Of a stretch of DNA of 64,000 nt, positions 1 to 8,584 are shown one piece after another. A program made the translations under genes and the position numbers. Every line of letters starts with the position of its first letter. Position 1 is the stretch's first letter. Origin of the DNA: Orientia tsutsugamushi. GTDB taxonomy: Bacteria > Pseudomonadota > Alphaproteobacteria > Rickettsiales > Rickettsiaceae. A model generated the notes under the pieces. It did not search any database. It was not told the origin of the DNA and was given only the letters and a program-made list of their open reading frames with translations. The stretch is taken from assembly GCF_900327275.1 (NCBI RefSeq), contig NZ_LS398548.1, positions 1,116,001 to 1,180,000 of the forward strand, in the 5' to 3' direction.

Positions 1-875
1 TTCACACAGATAATAATATTGATTTACCAGGTAATACGAATCAAACAGCTCTACATACGGCTGTTCGAAACGAATCCATAGATATTATAAAGATTTTGTT
101 ATTTTATGGGGCTAATGGTAATTATCCAGACGCTTTTCGTAATACTGCTTTGCACGTTGCTATGATTAAACCCAATCTTGAAATTATAGATCTTTTGTTA
201 ACTAATGGATGTAGTCTCAATGTACCTAATACAGCTGGTACTACTCCTTTTAAAAAGATTTGCAATTCTTTTCTAAATCAACCTACAGAGCAAAAGCAAA
301 AAATAATAACATCATGTATTGCTCATCTTGTTATGAGAGAACATTGTAACAAAGAAGAAAGTACAACAACACAGCCAGCATGGTTTAAATACAATAAATA
401 TCTTACAGCTGAATCAGAATGGTTTAAATCCAATAAATATCTTATAGATAAAAACCAATCTCTAAATGAAATTTGGCAGAACTGCCAGAAAGAAATTCAA
501 AAGATGAAAGACACAATTGTTTGTGAAAGTGAAAATACATCTCTTTTTGATATGTTTATGGATTCTGATCTTGATAAGATAGCAAGGTCCACTAATTATA
601 GACATATTAGGCATAAGTTTGAGAAAGAATTTTGCACGTATTCTCCTTTTATTGAAAAAGCTATTGAGAGTAGAACTTTGATGTTACAAAATGCAGTAGA
701 ATCAATAGATGAGATATTCGAACCAAATCAAGATGATTCAACATCTTGGCTTCATTTACCACTAGAAATGAAATTTATGGTACTAGAGTACTGCAGTAAG
801 GATGATTTAACAAAACTTCAACATCATGAAGAAGTTGAAATTGCAGGGTGCAATGTTATGCATGAGGAATCGTAG
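1..875 (+). CDS. Ankyrin-repeat protein with F-box-like C-terminus (5' end outside window)
   Basis: The reading frame is open from base 3 at the left edge, so the start lies outside the window; the TTG at 96 is internal. About 290 codons are visible. The first ~80 residues hold at least two ankyrin repeats (TALHTAV, NTALHVAM). A charged, probably helical linker follows. Near the end lies WLHLPLEMKFMVLEY followed by DLTKL, which fits the F-box/PRANC pattern (L-P-x-E ... L-x-x-L) seen at the end of Orientia and poxvirus ankyrin proteins. Such proteins are secreted effectors that recruit host SCF ubiquitin ligase; that role is inferred here. The linker resembles the one in the ankyrin gene at 6901 (both contain LNE followed by C.(Q/E)EIQKMK), so the two are probably paralogues. 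Confidence 0.85.
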   Translation, partial: HTDNNIDLPGNTNQTALHTAVRNESIDIIKILLFYGANGNYPDAFRNTALHVAMIKPNLEIIDLLLTNGCSLNVPNTAGTTPFKKICNSFLNQPTEQKQKIITSCIAHLVMREHCNKEESTTTQPAWFKYNKYLTAESEWFKSNKYLIDKNQSLNEIWQNCQKEIQKMKDTIVCESENTSLFDMFMDSDLDKIARSTNYRHIRHKFEKEFCTYSPFIEKAIESRTLMLQNAVESIDEIFEPNQDDSTSWLHLPLEMKFMVLEYCSKDDLTKLQHHEEVEIAGCNVMHEES

Positions 876-1360
876 CACAGATATCAAAGCTTTCTGTAAC
901 GAAAGAAATAGTAATCGCAAACTAAAACATCTTATAGGTATTGCAAAATGTTAGTGCAAAATTACTAAAATACAGAAAATCATATTGCTTGCACTATTAA
1001 GGTTTTGAATTGCATAAATAAAATTCAAAACCTTACCTCTACAACATAATATTCTTTTTGCATAATGTTATAAACTTATCTCTTTCTTAAACTCTAATCT
1101 ATTATAGTTTCAAAAGAAATTTATTATTACTTTCCCTTTTTTTCTTATAAATTTTTGTGGCTAGATCCTAAGGTTGATATACTTACTTTATCTTTTTGAT
1201 GCTTCTTGATGACGACTACTTCATTCTTCAGGATATGCTATTACTATCTTTCTTAGATTAAAAATTGTATGTTTCTTTTCTTGCTTTCAGTTGGCTCTTG
1301 CTTACTTAAAATCTTTCAAATTACTTTGTTAGCAGTACTAAATTCACATCTTGGTTTTTA
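876..1360. other. Intergenic region between ankyrin gene and dnaB-like gene
   Basis: There is no open frame with recognisable protein similarity. The only clear structure is the hairpin at 998-1035. The rest is AT-rich sequence with short T-runs, probably decayed coding or IS material. Confidence 0.5.
998..1035. terminator. Strong hairpin after the ankyrin gene
   Basis: A 14-base inverted repeat (TAAGGTTTTGAATT with its complement at 1022-1035) encloses a 10-base loop, 120 bases after the ankyrin stop. There is no clean T-tract, so it may be a factor-dependent or bidirectional terminator, or an RNA-stabilising stem. Confidence 0.5.
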
Positions 1361-2815
1361 TTAACTTTGCAGAGAGTGCTTAACCATATTAGCAAATTTA
1401 GAATACTGATTAGTATAGTGTAACTTCACTGTACCAACTGGCCCATTACGGTGTTTAGCAACAATTATTTCAGCAGTATTATGACATCTATCCTGTTTAG
1501 CAATCCATTCCGTATATTCTGGCGTTCCAGGAGCTGGTTCTGATCTAGATAAGTAATATTCCTCTCTATATATGAGCATTACAATATCTGCATCCTGTTC
1601 AATGGAGCCTGATTCTCTTAGATCTGATAGCAACGGCTTTTTATCAGGCCTTTGTTCAACAGCTCTAGACAATTGTGATAATGCAATTATTGGAATATTA
1701 AGTTCTTTTGCAAGCGCTTTTAGGCTTTGAGTAATTTCAGAAATTTCATTTACTCTATTATATTGACTTCTATTTGAATCAATCTTAATTAACTGCAAAT
1801 AATCAATAAATAATATTGCTAAATTATGAGTACGTTTAAGTCTACGAGCTCGTGATCTAATTGCTGATATTGAGATTGCAGGAGCGTCATCTATGTAAAA
1901 ATTCCACTTTTGTATTGCATCTTGGACATTCTTTAACTTATTAACTTCTTGTTCACCAATTTTCCCGTTAAATAAGGAAGAACTATCAATTTCCGACTCT
2001 ATAGCAAGGATTCGAGTTGCAATTTGCTGAGAAGACATTTCTAAAGAAAAAAAACCAACTGATGGAGCTATGTTAGAAACTTTACTGTTTTGTTGAGTAG
2101 ATAATGATAAAAAATATTTGCAAGAATTCACTGCTAAATTAGCGCCTAGAGCTGTTTTTCCCATTGAAGGTCTCCCTGCTAATATGATTAGATCAGAATT
2201 TTTAAACCCTCCAAGCTTAGAATCAAGATCTAGAAAGCCGCTACTAATACCATTAATTGAGTTTTTATTCTTGATGGCAGCAGAAATTGATTCCCATGAT
2301 TCCTCAACTGAAGTTTGTAATTTGATAAATCCTTTACTTAAAGTTCCTATTGACGCTAAATCATATAATTGAGATTCAGCAGCTTCTATTTGACTGATAG
2401 CTGTATCTGCTAAAGTAGAAGAATATGCATTTGTAACTATTTTTTCACCAATTTCAATTAAATAACGTCGTAACGCCAGATCATATACTATTCTGCCATA
2501 CTCAGTTACATTAACAATACTTAGTGCTAAAGTTGTAAGTTTTGCAAGATAATTTACTCCACCAATTTCATCAAATGTAGGTTCATTGCATAACATATTT
2601 TTTAGCGAAATTGGAGTAGCACTAATTCCTTTGCTAATAATAAGATTAATCGATGTGTATATTTTGCCATGTAATGGCTCATAAAAATGTTCAGGTAGTA
2701 AAAACTCATTAATGCTATATAGTACACGATTATTAATTAGGACTGCTCCAAGTATCATTTGCTCAGCTTGAATATTACTTGGAGCTGACTTTGCAATAGG
2801 TAAATCTTTTTCCAT
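1361..2815 (-). CDS. dnaB: Replicative DNA helicase DnaB-like, copy 1
   Basis: A full-length DnaB-type hexameric helicase of 484 residues. The N-terminal collar domain includes SNIQAEQMILGA near residue 12. The RecA-like domain has Walker A (GRPSMGKTALG, residues 214-224), Walker B (LFIDYLQLI), the LSRAVEQRPDKKP arginine-finger region and DLRESGSIEQDAD. The frame is intact. A close paralogue lies at 27262-28698 and a 3' remnant at about 25160. DnaB loads at forks and unwinds DNA. Which copy serves the chromosome and which belongs to a RAGE cannot be told from this window; the flanks here are an ankyrin gene and IS debris, so both may be element-borne. Confidence 0.9.
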   Translation of the reverse strand: MEKDLPIAKSAPSNIQAEQMILGAVLINNRVLYSINEFLLPEHFYEPLHGKIYTSINLIISKGISATPISLKNMLCNEPTFDEIGGVNYLAKLTTLALSIVNVTEYGRIVYDLALRRYLIEIGEKIVTNAYSSTLADTAISQIEAAESQLYDLASIGTLSKGFIKLQTSVEESWESISAAIKNKNSINGISSGFLDLDSKLGGFKNSDLIILAGRPSMGKTALGANLAVNSCKYFLSLSTQQNSKVSNIAPSVGFFSLEMSSQQIATRILAIESEIDSSSLFNGKIGEQEVNKLKNVQDAIQKWNFYIDDAPAISISAIRSRARRLKRTHNLAILFIDYLQLIKIDSNRSQYNRVNEISEITQSLKALAKELNIPIIALSQLSRAVEQRPDKKPLLSDLRESGSIEQDADIVMLIYREEYYLSRSEPAPGTPEYTEWIAKQDRCHNTAEIIVAKHRNGPVGTVKLHYTNQYSKFANMVKHSLQS

Positions 2816-2988
2816 ATTCTTTATAATATTAAAATTATTTGTATATTCTTAAACTTAGATTATTTTTTACTTATTAAAAATACTATAGCAAAAACCAAAA
2901 TGATATACTCATTTAAACACAAGTTCGACATAACAAGATATGTGTTTAATATATTGAAAATAAGATTAGAGCAACAGTTCAATATAAC

Positions 2989-3491
2989 TATAGCTACACC
3001 AACATAAAACAGTTATGTTATATACTTTTCAAAAATGTTGTCTATGTCATAGTGATATTTCATTCTGCTTGATTTATCTTGAATCCACTTTTTTCAATAG
3101 GATTTAAATCATGAGAATAAGGAGGTAAATACTCTAAAATATATGCACATTTTTTCTATCATAGTTTTTAAATAAGGCAGTTTATGAAAACTTATATTGT
3201 CGATCACAACTACAGAATTATTAGGTAATTTCTGAATTAAATCCTGTTCTACTCAACAGTTAAAAATAGCAGTATTAACATTGCAGTCAAGAATTGATAC
3301 GGGATTAGCAGCGATTTATCTACTAATGCTACTATAATATTAGTTCTCTTTGATAGATACAAATCATAAACGCCATAACATCTCATGCATTTTGCTGCAT
3401 ATCTGTGAGTTCTAGTTGTACTATGAACAAAACCTCTCTCATCCATAAAGACATCTTATTATTATAATTGTTTTATAGCAGTGTGGCTATA
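2989..3491 (-). mobile_element. IS630-type element, internally deleted, decayed transposase
   Basis: Both ends carry the terminal inverted repeat (TATAGCTA...ATAAAACAGTTA at 2989 and its complement ending at 3491). The interior on the minus strand encodes pieces of an IS630 DDE transposase: a segment with YLSKRTNIIVALVDKSLL (3249-3446), then a VVIDNISFHK-like block and PPYSHDLNPIEK-like sequence in shifted frames. At about 500 bp against roughly 1 kb for a full element, it is an inactive deletion derivative. Relatives of the same family lie at 32058, 39250 and 60268. Confidence 0.75.
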
Positions 3492-3565
3492 TTTGCTCTT
3501 ACATTTCTATCATTTTGATTATGCTAGATACCTATAGCATAACCTATATATTTGCCATTATAATA

Positions 3566-5128
3566 TTAATTTATTGTTCTGGAAGGATATTTAAATGTTA
3601 TTGTAACAGTTGTGCCTTGTCCTATATTGCTTGTTATTTCGAAATCTCCTTCCATTAAGTAAATGAGCTTCTTCGTTAGTGGTAAGCCTAATCCTGTACC
3701 TTCACGCTGATTACTTAGGTTATTATTTACTTGTTCAAAACTTGATAATGCTTTAGGAATATCCTGTTCCGCAATACCAATACCTGTGTCAATAACTTTT
3801 ATATAAACTAAAGACTTTAGTTCGTTCATACTAATTTCAAGTGTTATAGAACCTTTACTAGGAGTAAATTTTATTGAATTAGATAACAAGTTAAACAAGG
3901 CTTGTTTTAAACGTTTAGCATCTGCATTAATAATAATTTGATCTGGTGGAAACTTAGAAATCAGTTTTATACCAGCTTTTTTAGCCTTAGTATACATCAA
4001 GCGTAAACTTGAAGCTGCCAATTTGTTAAGGTCTACTGCTACATTTTCTACTGTTAATTTGTTAGCTGAAGCCTTAGAAAAATCAAGAATATCATTAATT
4101 ACTGCTAATAAGTGCTTTCCAGAATTATGAATATCACGAATATAGTTGTAGTAGTTTATTTTGCAATGAGAGTTAGATAATATTATTTCTGTAAGTCCAA
4201 TAATAGCACTTAACGGTGTTCGTAGTTCATGACTAACATTAGCTAAAAATTTGTTTTTAGCTATATTTTCCTTTTCTGCTTTTTGCCTTGCTTGTTCAAG
4301 ATATTTATTGGCATTCAATTGAACATTAATAATTTGCTGAACATTAGATATACTGCTTTTTATAATAAAGAAAAAAATTAAAGACATTAGCAAAAGAATT
4401 GTTAATACTTGTTTGCTAATATTATTTATGTACATCCATTGTTGTGTAGCATTATAGGTAATTTTTAAAAATGCAATTACTGTATGGTCTAAAATAATAG
4501 GGCTTTCACAATGAATTAATACATTAGCAGAAAATGGAGACGTATTAGCTCTAGAAGGATATGTATTATTATCAAATTCAACAAAGCAGTTTGTAATGCG
4601 CGTTCCATGTTTAAAAGTATGTTTTTGATTTGGTTTCTGGTATGTATAAAAAAGCAATTTATCTAGATAAAGTAGCAGACTTTCAATTCCTATATTTTTA
4701 CGAACATTATTAGTAGCAACATAATCATCTTTTGATCTAATGATAATATTTTTCATATTATCATATAATGTTATTTGTTCTATAGACTCCATAAACTCAA
4801 TTTCCCTAAAGAAATTAAGAGATTGTTTAGCTAAATTTTTTAAGTCTAAATCCAACTTTAAATCATAAGAATTGGTCACAAGTTTAGAAATAATATCTTT
4901 ATTATGATTTTGATTTAAAAATTTGGTTCTATATTTTGAAACAATATTCCTTGCATTTTTTTGTGCAGGAATTAGGCTATACCATTTGATCACATTATAT
5001 CTATAATAAACTGTTAAGCCTACTAAAGTTAGAAAAACAGCTATAAATGATAATCTAATCGCATATCTATAATGCATATATTTCTTTGTATATTGCCCAT
5101 TGTAATTAAATAGTACATTATTATACAC
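3566..5128 (-). CDS. Membrane sensor histidine kinase without receiver domain
   Basis: 520 residues. There are two membrane segments (about 23-42 and 241-257) enclosing a ~200-residue periplasmic sensor region of unrecognised type. A coiled linker follows (LEQARQKAEKENIAKNKF), then HisKA with the phospho-acceptor H300 (NVSHELRTPLS). The HATPase domain shows N-box LFNLLSNSIKF, G1 DTGIGIAEQD and G2 GTGLGLPLTKK. All catalytic boxes look intact. It autophosphorylates and passes phosphate to an aspartate on a separate regulator, none of which is encoded nearby. It differs from the HATPase fragments at 15.2-15.8 kb. Downstream (lower coordinates) is the IS630 derivative. The signal sensed is unknown. 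Confidence 0.9.
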   Translation of the reverse strand: MYNNVLFNYNGQYTKKYMHYRYAIRLSFIAVFLTLVGLTVYYRYNVIKWYSLIPAQKNARNIVSKYRTKFLNQNHNKDIISKLVTNSYDLKLDLDLKNLAKQSLNFFREIEFMESIEQITLYDNMKNIIIRSKDDYVATNNVRKNIGIESLLLYLDKLLFYTYQKPNQKHTFKHGTRITNCFVEFDNNTYPSRANTSPFSANVLIHCESPIILDHTVIAFLKITYNATQQWMYINNISKQVLTILLLMSLIFFFIIKSSISNVQQIINVQLNANKYLEQARQKAEKENIAKNKFLANVSHELRTPLSAIIGLTEIILSNSHCKINYYNYIRDIHNSGKHLLAVINDILDFSKASANKLTVENVAVDLNKLAASSLRLMYTKAKKAGIKLISKFPPDQIIINADAKRLKQALFNLLSNSIKFTPSKGSITLEISMNELKSLVYIKVIDTGIGIAEQDIPKALSSFEQVNNNLSNQREGTGLGLPLTKKLIYLMEGDFEITSNIGQGTTVTITFKYPSRTIN

Positions 5129-5411
5129 TTTAATACTTCAGTAATTATTTAAATTTCATTTATTTAGAGTTGTATTATATTTTAAATGTAAATTTAAAGT
5201 ATGGTATAAGTATTTTATATACTTAAATTTGCTAAAATTTATATTTTATGGTCTAAGTTTTTCTACTGCTATTCATAAAAGCATTCAAATTTTTTTGCAA
5301 AACTATATATTATAGATTTTATACAAAAAAATAATTTTTTAATAAAACTCTTTTCATATCTTGCTAATGATGATACAATTTAAATTATAATAGCATAAAT
5401 AGGAGGAATTT
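5129..5411. other. Divergent promoter region between histidine kinase and hpf
   Basis: This very AT-rich spacer holds the start signals for both divergent genes. A good Shine-Dalgarno (AGGAGG at 5402-5407) sits 5 bases before the hpf ATG. I see no operator-like repeat. Confidence 0.5.
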
Positions 5412-5762
5412 ATGAATATTATAATCTCTGGCTCACCACAATACAATTCTGTTAAATTCAATTTAAATCAGTACGTTAATAGGAAGATCATTAATGTAGC
5501 TAACAAGTATTTTGATAATCTAAAGGCTCCAAATGTTCATTTCAGCAAAGAAGAACATAACCAGTTTAAATGTCATATTGTAGTTAATCCTATTACCAAA
5601 CAGCACCGTATTATTAATAGTACAGGATACTCAAATGATGTCTTTGCAAGTTTTGATCTTGCTCGTGTTAAATTAGAGCAGCAACTTAGACGATATAAAT
5701 CCAAACTTAAAGATAAACATGCTAAAGTTAAGGTATCTCAGTCATGCAAACTAGGTGTTTAA
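5412..5762 (+). CDS. hpf: Ribosome hibernation-promoting factor, short HPF/RaiA type
   Basis: 116 residues with the beta-alpha-beta-beta-beta-alpha layout of the S30AE/RaiA family. The N-terminus MNIIISGSPQYNS begins a first strand and helix, the middle has HFSKEEHNQFKCHIVV, and the second helix includes DVFASFDLARVKLEQQLRRYKSK, typical of the positively charged face that sits in the 30S tRNA/mRNA channel. It lacks the long C-terminal dimerisation domain, so it is the short form. It inactivates ribosomes under starvation. Start supported by AGGAGG at 5-base spacing. Confidence 0.88.
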   Translation: MNIIISGSPQYNSVKFNLNQYVNRKIINVANKYFDNLKAPNVHFSKEEHNQFKCHIVVNPITKQHRIINSTGYSNDVFASFDLARVKLEQQLRRYKSKLKDKHAKVKVSQSCKLGV

Positions 5763-6311
5763 AGTCAATCATATGTAGCTAACCTAGTATCAGATGGTAA
5801 AATTATTCAAAATAATTTATTTTAGACATCTTTTGAAACTATGCATTATGGTTTAAAGTTATAATAGCATGAATAAGATTAAAAATCTAAATCAAAGTTT
5901 CACACATGTTTTGGTACACATCATGGATTATGTTTAATAATTTTAACATACTAATAACACTTTCATTAATAGATCTTTGGTTAAACCATAAGTTTGATAT
6001 AAGCAGTATCATAAGAGTGCATGCAGAATAAGTATTACAGCTATTTTTATGATTATAAGGTATATAAATAACAATATTTAGTTATAACTTCTAATATGTT
6101 ACATTATCCAGGACTATGTATTTAATATTTTCTAGTCTAAATATTTCTAGAAAATATCAATTCTTAATAACTGACTATTCTTTGTATACCTTTTATTCTA
6201 TGACTTACTTCTTACATATTATCTTAATCTGGCATACTAAGTATCGAGCCTTGAGTAGATTGTAGATTGCAATAATATAACAAACATAGCGTAAGCAAAG
6301 AGATTAGAGAT
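5763..6311. repeat. IS relics between hpf and the traA tail
   Basis: From about 5823 to 5995 the sequence resembles a diverged end of the IS5-type element (AGACATCTTTTGAAACT, then text like the 15.9-kb transposase 3' region). From about 6165 to 6240 there is an IS982-type end (TATACC...TTAATCTGGC), like those at 37.7 and 63.9 kb. No gene is supported. Confidence 0.5.
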
Positions 6312-6424
6312 TAGACCTCTTTCGAAAGAGATCAAATTAAATCTAAGGCGGGATCTTTTATGTCTATTTCGATATTTATCAGCAATAATTTTGAACTACA
6401 TTAACCAGTTTCGAAAGAGGTCTA
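6312..6424. mobile_element. Foldback MITE derived from the IS5-type element
   Basis: About 113 bp beginning TAGACCTCTTTCGAAA and ending TTTCGAAAGAGGTCTA. The interior matches the last ~100 bp of the IS5-type element at 15775-16683. It cuts the 3' end of the traA remnant that follows. Related copies lie at 59094 and 60107. Confidence 0.75.
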
Positions 6425-6790
6425 ATGTCTCTAATTGACTGGTCTCCACAACTTTGCAACAGATTATTAAAATCACCATTTTCTGGTGGTTTGACTATAC
6501 AAGTTATCGCTCCCTTCATTTCTAACGTTTTTGCAGCTTTAATTACAGTATTATTAGTTATAGGATTTTTGCTATCATTATCTGCTGCAATGATGATTTT
6601 TTCACCAGAAAATGGTGAATAATTTCTCAAATTCGCAATTCCTGCACTAGCAATGATATTACCTTTAATGCCTGATTGCTGCAAGCTAAATGCTGTTTCG
6701 GCGCCTTCTGCTATAATTGTTATATTAGGGTCATTCGCATTTCGTTTTGCTATTATTATAAATGATCCTCTGATTTTACCTAAGGATCTA
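6425..6790 (-). pseudogene. traA: traA C-terminal (Toprim-like) remnant
   Basis: Minus-strand remnant of the TraA C-terminus. Recognisable blocks are ITIIAEGAETAFSLQQSG, then KIIIAADNDSK and GDFNNLLQ, which match the Toprim-like region of the traA pseudogene at 8585-8974 and the copy at 16.9-17.5 kb. The 5' part is missing and the 3' end runs into the MITE at 6424, which supplies the last ~14 codons and the stop (6379). Confidence 0.75.
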
Positions 6791-6900
6791 TTCTAAAAAT
6801 TTAGATATTAGCTAACACTATTCATAGTATGAATAATCGCATTGCTTTATTTATCAATTTAATATATTAGATTGATAAATATTTTAGGGTGACAAAATTT

Positions 6901-8556
6901 ATGAAAAATTGGCTTTCTTGGCTATATAGTGTTGTACAGAAGTTGAAAATGTTTTTTTCTAAAAGCATTGATTTACAAGACGCTGTTATATCTGGAGATA
7001 TCAAGTATGTAAAATGTTTTTTTTCTCAAGATAATACCATTATTAACTTACAAGATGAGGATAATTATACAGCTCTACATTATGCTGTTATATGTAATCA
7101 AATAGAAATTATAAAAATTATTCTGGAGTATAATCCTAATATCAATTTACAAGATAATTTAGGTAATACCGCTTTGCATTATGCTGCTGCATGTGGTTAT
7201 ACAAGTATTGTAGAGCTTTTACTACAATATGATCCTAATTGTATTAATTTATGTGATCAGAATCAGTGGACAGCCTTGCATTATGCTGCTGCGAATGGTC
7301 GCATAGAAAGTATAAAGCTTTTATTGCAGTATAATCCTGATTCAGGTTTGCAGAATAATTTAGGTAATACTGCTTTACATTATATTGCTACCTATGGATA
7401 TGCAGATATTGTAGAGCTTTTATTGAAGCATAGTTCTGATGTTATTAATTTACTTAATCAGAATAAATGTACAGCTTTACATTATGCTGCTTTGCATGGT
7501 AACATAGGTAGTGTTAAATTACTGTTAAAGTATAATTCTAAAATTAGTAATTTACAGGATATTTGTGGAAATACTGCTTTGCATTATGCTGCAGAATGTG
7601 GTAATACAAAGATTATAAAGTTTTTGTTAAAGCATAATCCTTGTGTTATCAATTTACTTGATGAAGATAACTGGACAGCTTTGCATTATGCTGCTGCACA
7701 TGGCAACATAGGTAGTATAAAGTTACTGTTAAAGTATAATTCTAAAATTAGTAATTTACAGGATATTTGGGGAAATACTGCTTTGCATTATGCTGCTGCA
7801 AGATGTCACATGGAAAGTGTAAAGCTTTTGTTGAGTCATAATCTTGAAATCGAATTACAGGACTATCTTTATATTGATATTATTAATAATAATGAATTAA
7901 ATACATATGAAAAAGAAGTTGTTGAATTATTCATAACTCATGCTGTAAAGCTAAGACACTTTAGTAAAGATATTAACTCAAAAATTGTTACACGGAATAC
8001 AGATTTTATACAAAACTCACCAAATTTAAACGAATTAGCTCAAAGATGTGAACAAGAAATACAAAAGATGAAAAATATTAAGATTGGTAGCAGCGATAAA
8101 ACTATATATAGTATGTATTTGTTACCAAATAATACTAACGTGCTAGCAAGATATGCAAATAATCTTGAAGTTCTAGATTGGTATAAAAATTCTAAACAAG
8201 AATTTCCTCTATATGGACCTGAAGTTGCAAGAACAATTGAGAATGGAACTAATAGAAAAAAATTACTTGAAGGAGTCTGTAAAGAAAAAATCTCTATAAT
8301 ACTGAATCAGCAGTATCATATCGTTCCTAATAATCCTTTATCAAAAACTCAATATAGCGAAACTCTGGATGAAGAGTCACATAAGTCTATAACTTTTAGT
8401 CAGTTGAATAATTATGATACACATAAAATATATGAATATTTAGACAACCCTGTTTTGAAAGAGCTTCAGCATGAGTATAAAACTATTGACGGTAATGATA
8501 AAAAATGTTTTTTCTGTAGTTTATCTGGAGAAGAAGTAGTTAACATAGAAACCTGA
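6901..8556 (+). CDS. Ankyrin-repeat protein, likely secreted effector
   Basis: Start taken as ATG 6901 with AGGGTG 9 bases upstream rather than the in-frame GTG at 6889; 551 residues. Residues ~50-320 contain eight clear ankyrin repeats (TALHYA signature) plus a degenerate first one. Repeats alternate between an xGNTALHY form and an xxxTALHY form, so the unit of amplification is a pair of repeats. The stretch near 7515-7600 is almost repeated at 7725-7800. The C-terminal ~200 residues are non-repeat; a weak F-box-like segment may lie at ITFSQLNNYDTHKIYEYL. No signal peptide; family members are type I secretion substrates in Orientia (established for Anks, inferred here). Confidence 0.88.
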   Translation: MKNWLSWLYSVVQKLKMFFSKSIDLQDAVISGDIKYVKCFFSQDNTIINLQDEDNYTALHYAVICNQIEIIKIILEYNPNINLQDNLGNTALHYAAACGYTSIVELLLQYDPNCINLCDQNQWTALHYAAANGRIESIKLLLQYNPDSGLQNNLGNTALHYIATYGYADIVELLLKHSSDVINLLNQNKCTALHYAALHGNIGSVKLLLKYNSKISNLQDICGNTALHYAAECGNTKIIKFLLKHNPCVINLLDEDNWTALHYAAAHGNIGSIKLLLKYNSKISNLQDIWGNTALHYAAARCHMESVKLLLSHNLEIELQDYLYIDIINNNELNTYEKEVVELFITHAVKLRHFSKDINSKIVTRNTDFIQNSPNLNELAQRCEQEIQKMKNIKIGSSDKTIYSMYLLPNNTNVLARYANNLEVLDWYKNSKQEFPLYGPEVARTIENGTNRKKLLEGVCKEKISIILNQQYHIVPNNPLSKTQYSETLDEESHKSITFSQLNNYDTHKIYEYLDNPVLKELQHEYKTIDGNDKKCFFCSLSGEEVVNIET

Positions 8557-8584
8557 TATAGTTATTTGTTTCAAATCTTCAGCA

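Noticed and set aside
2118-2372. Plus-strand open frame opposite dnaB
   Set aside because: It is antisense to a strongly supported helicase gene and has no family pattern.
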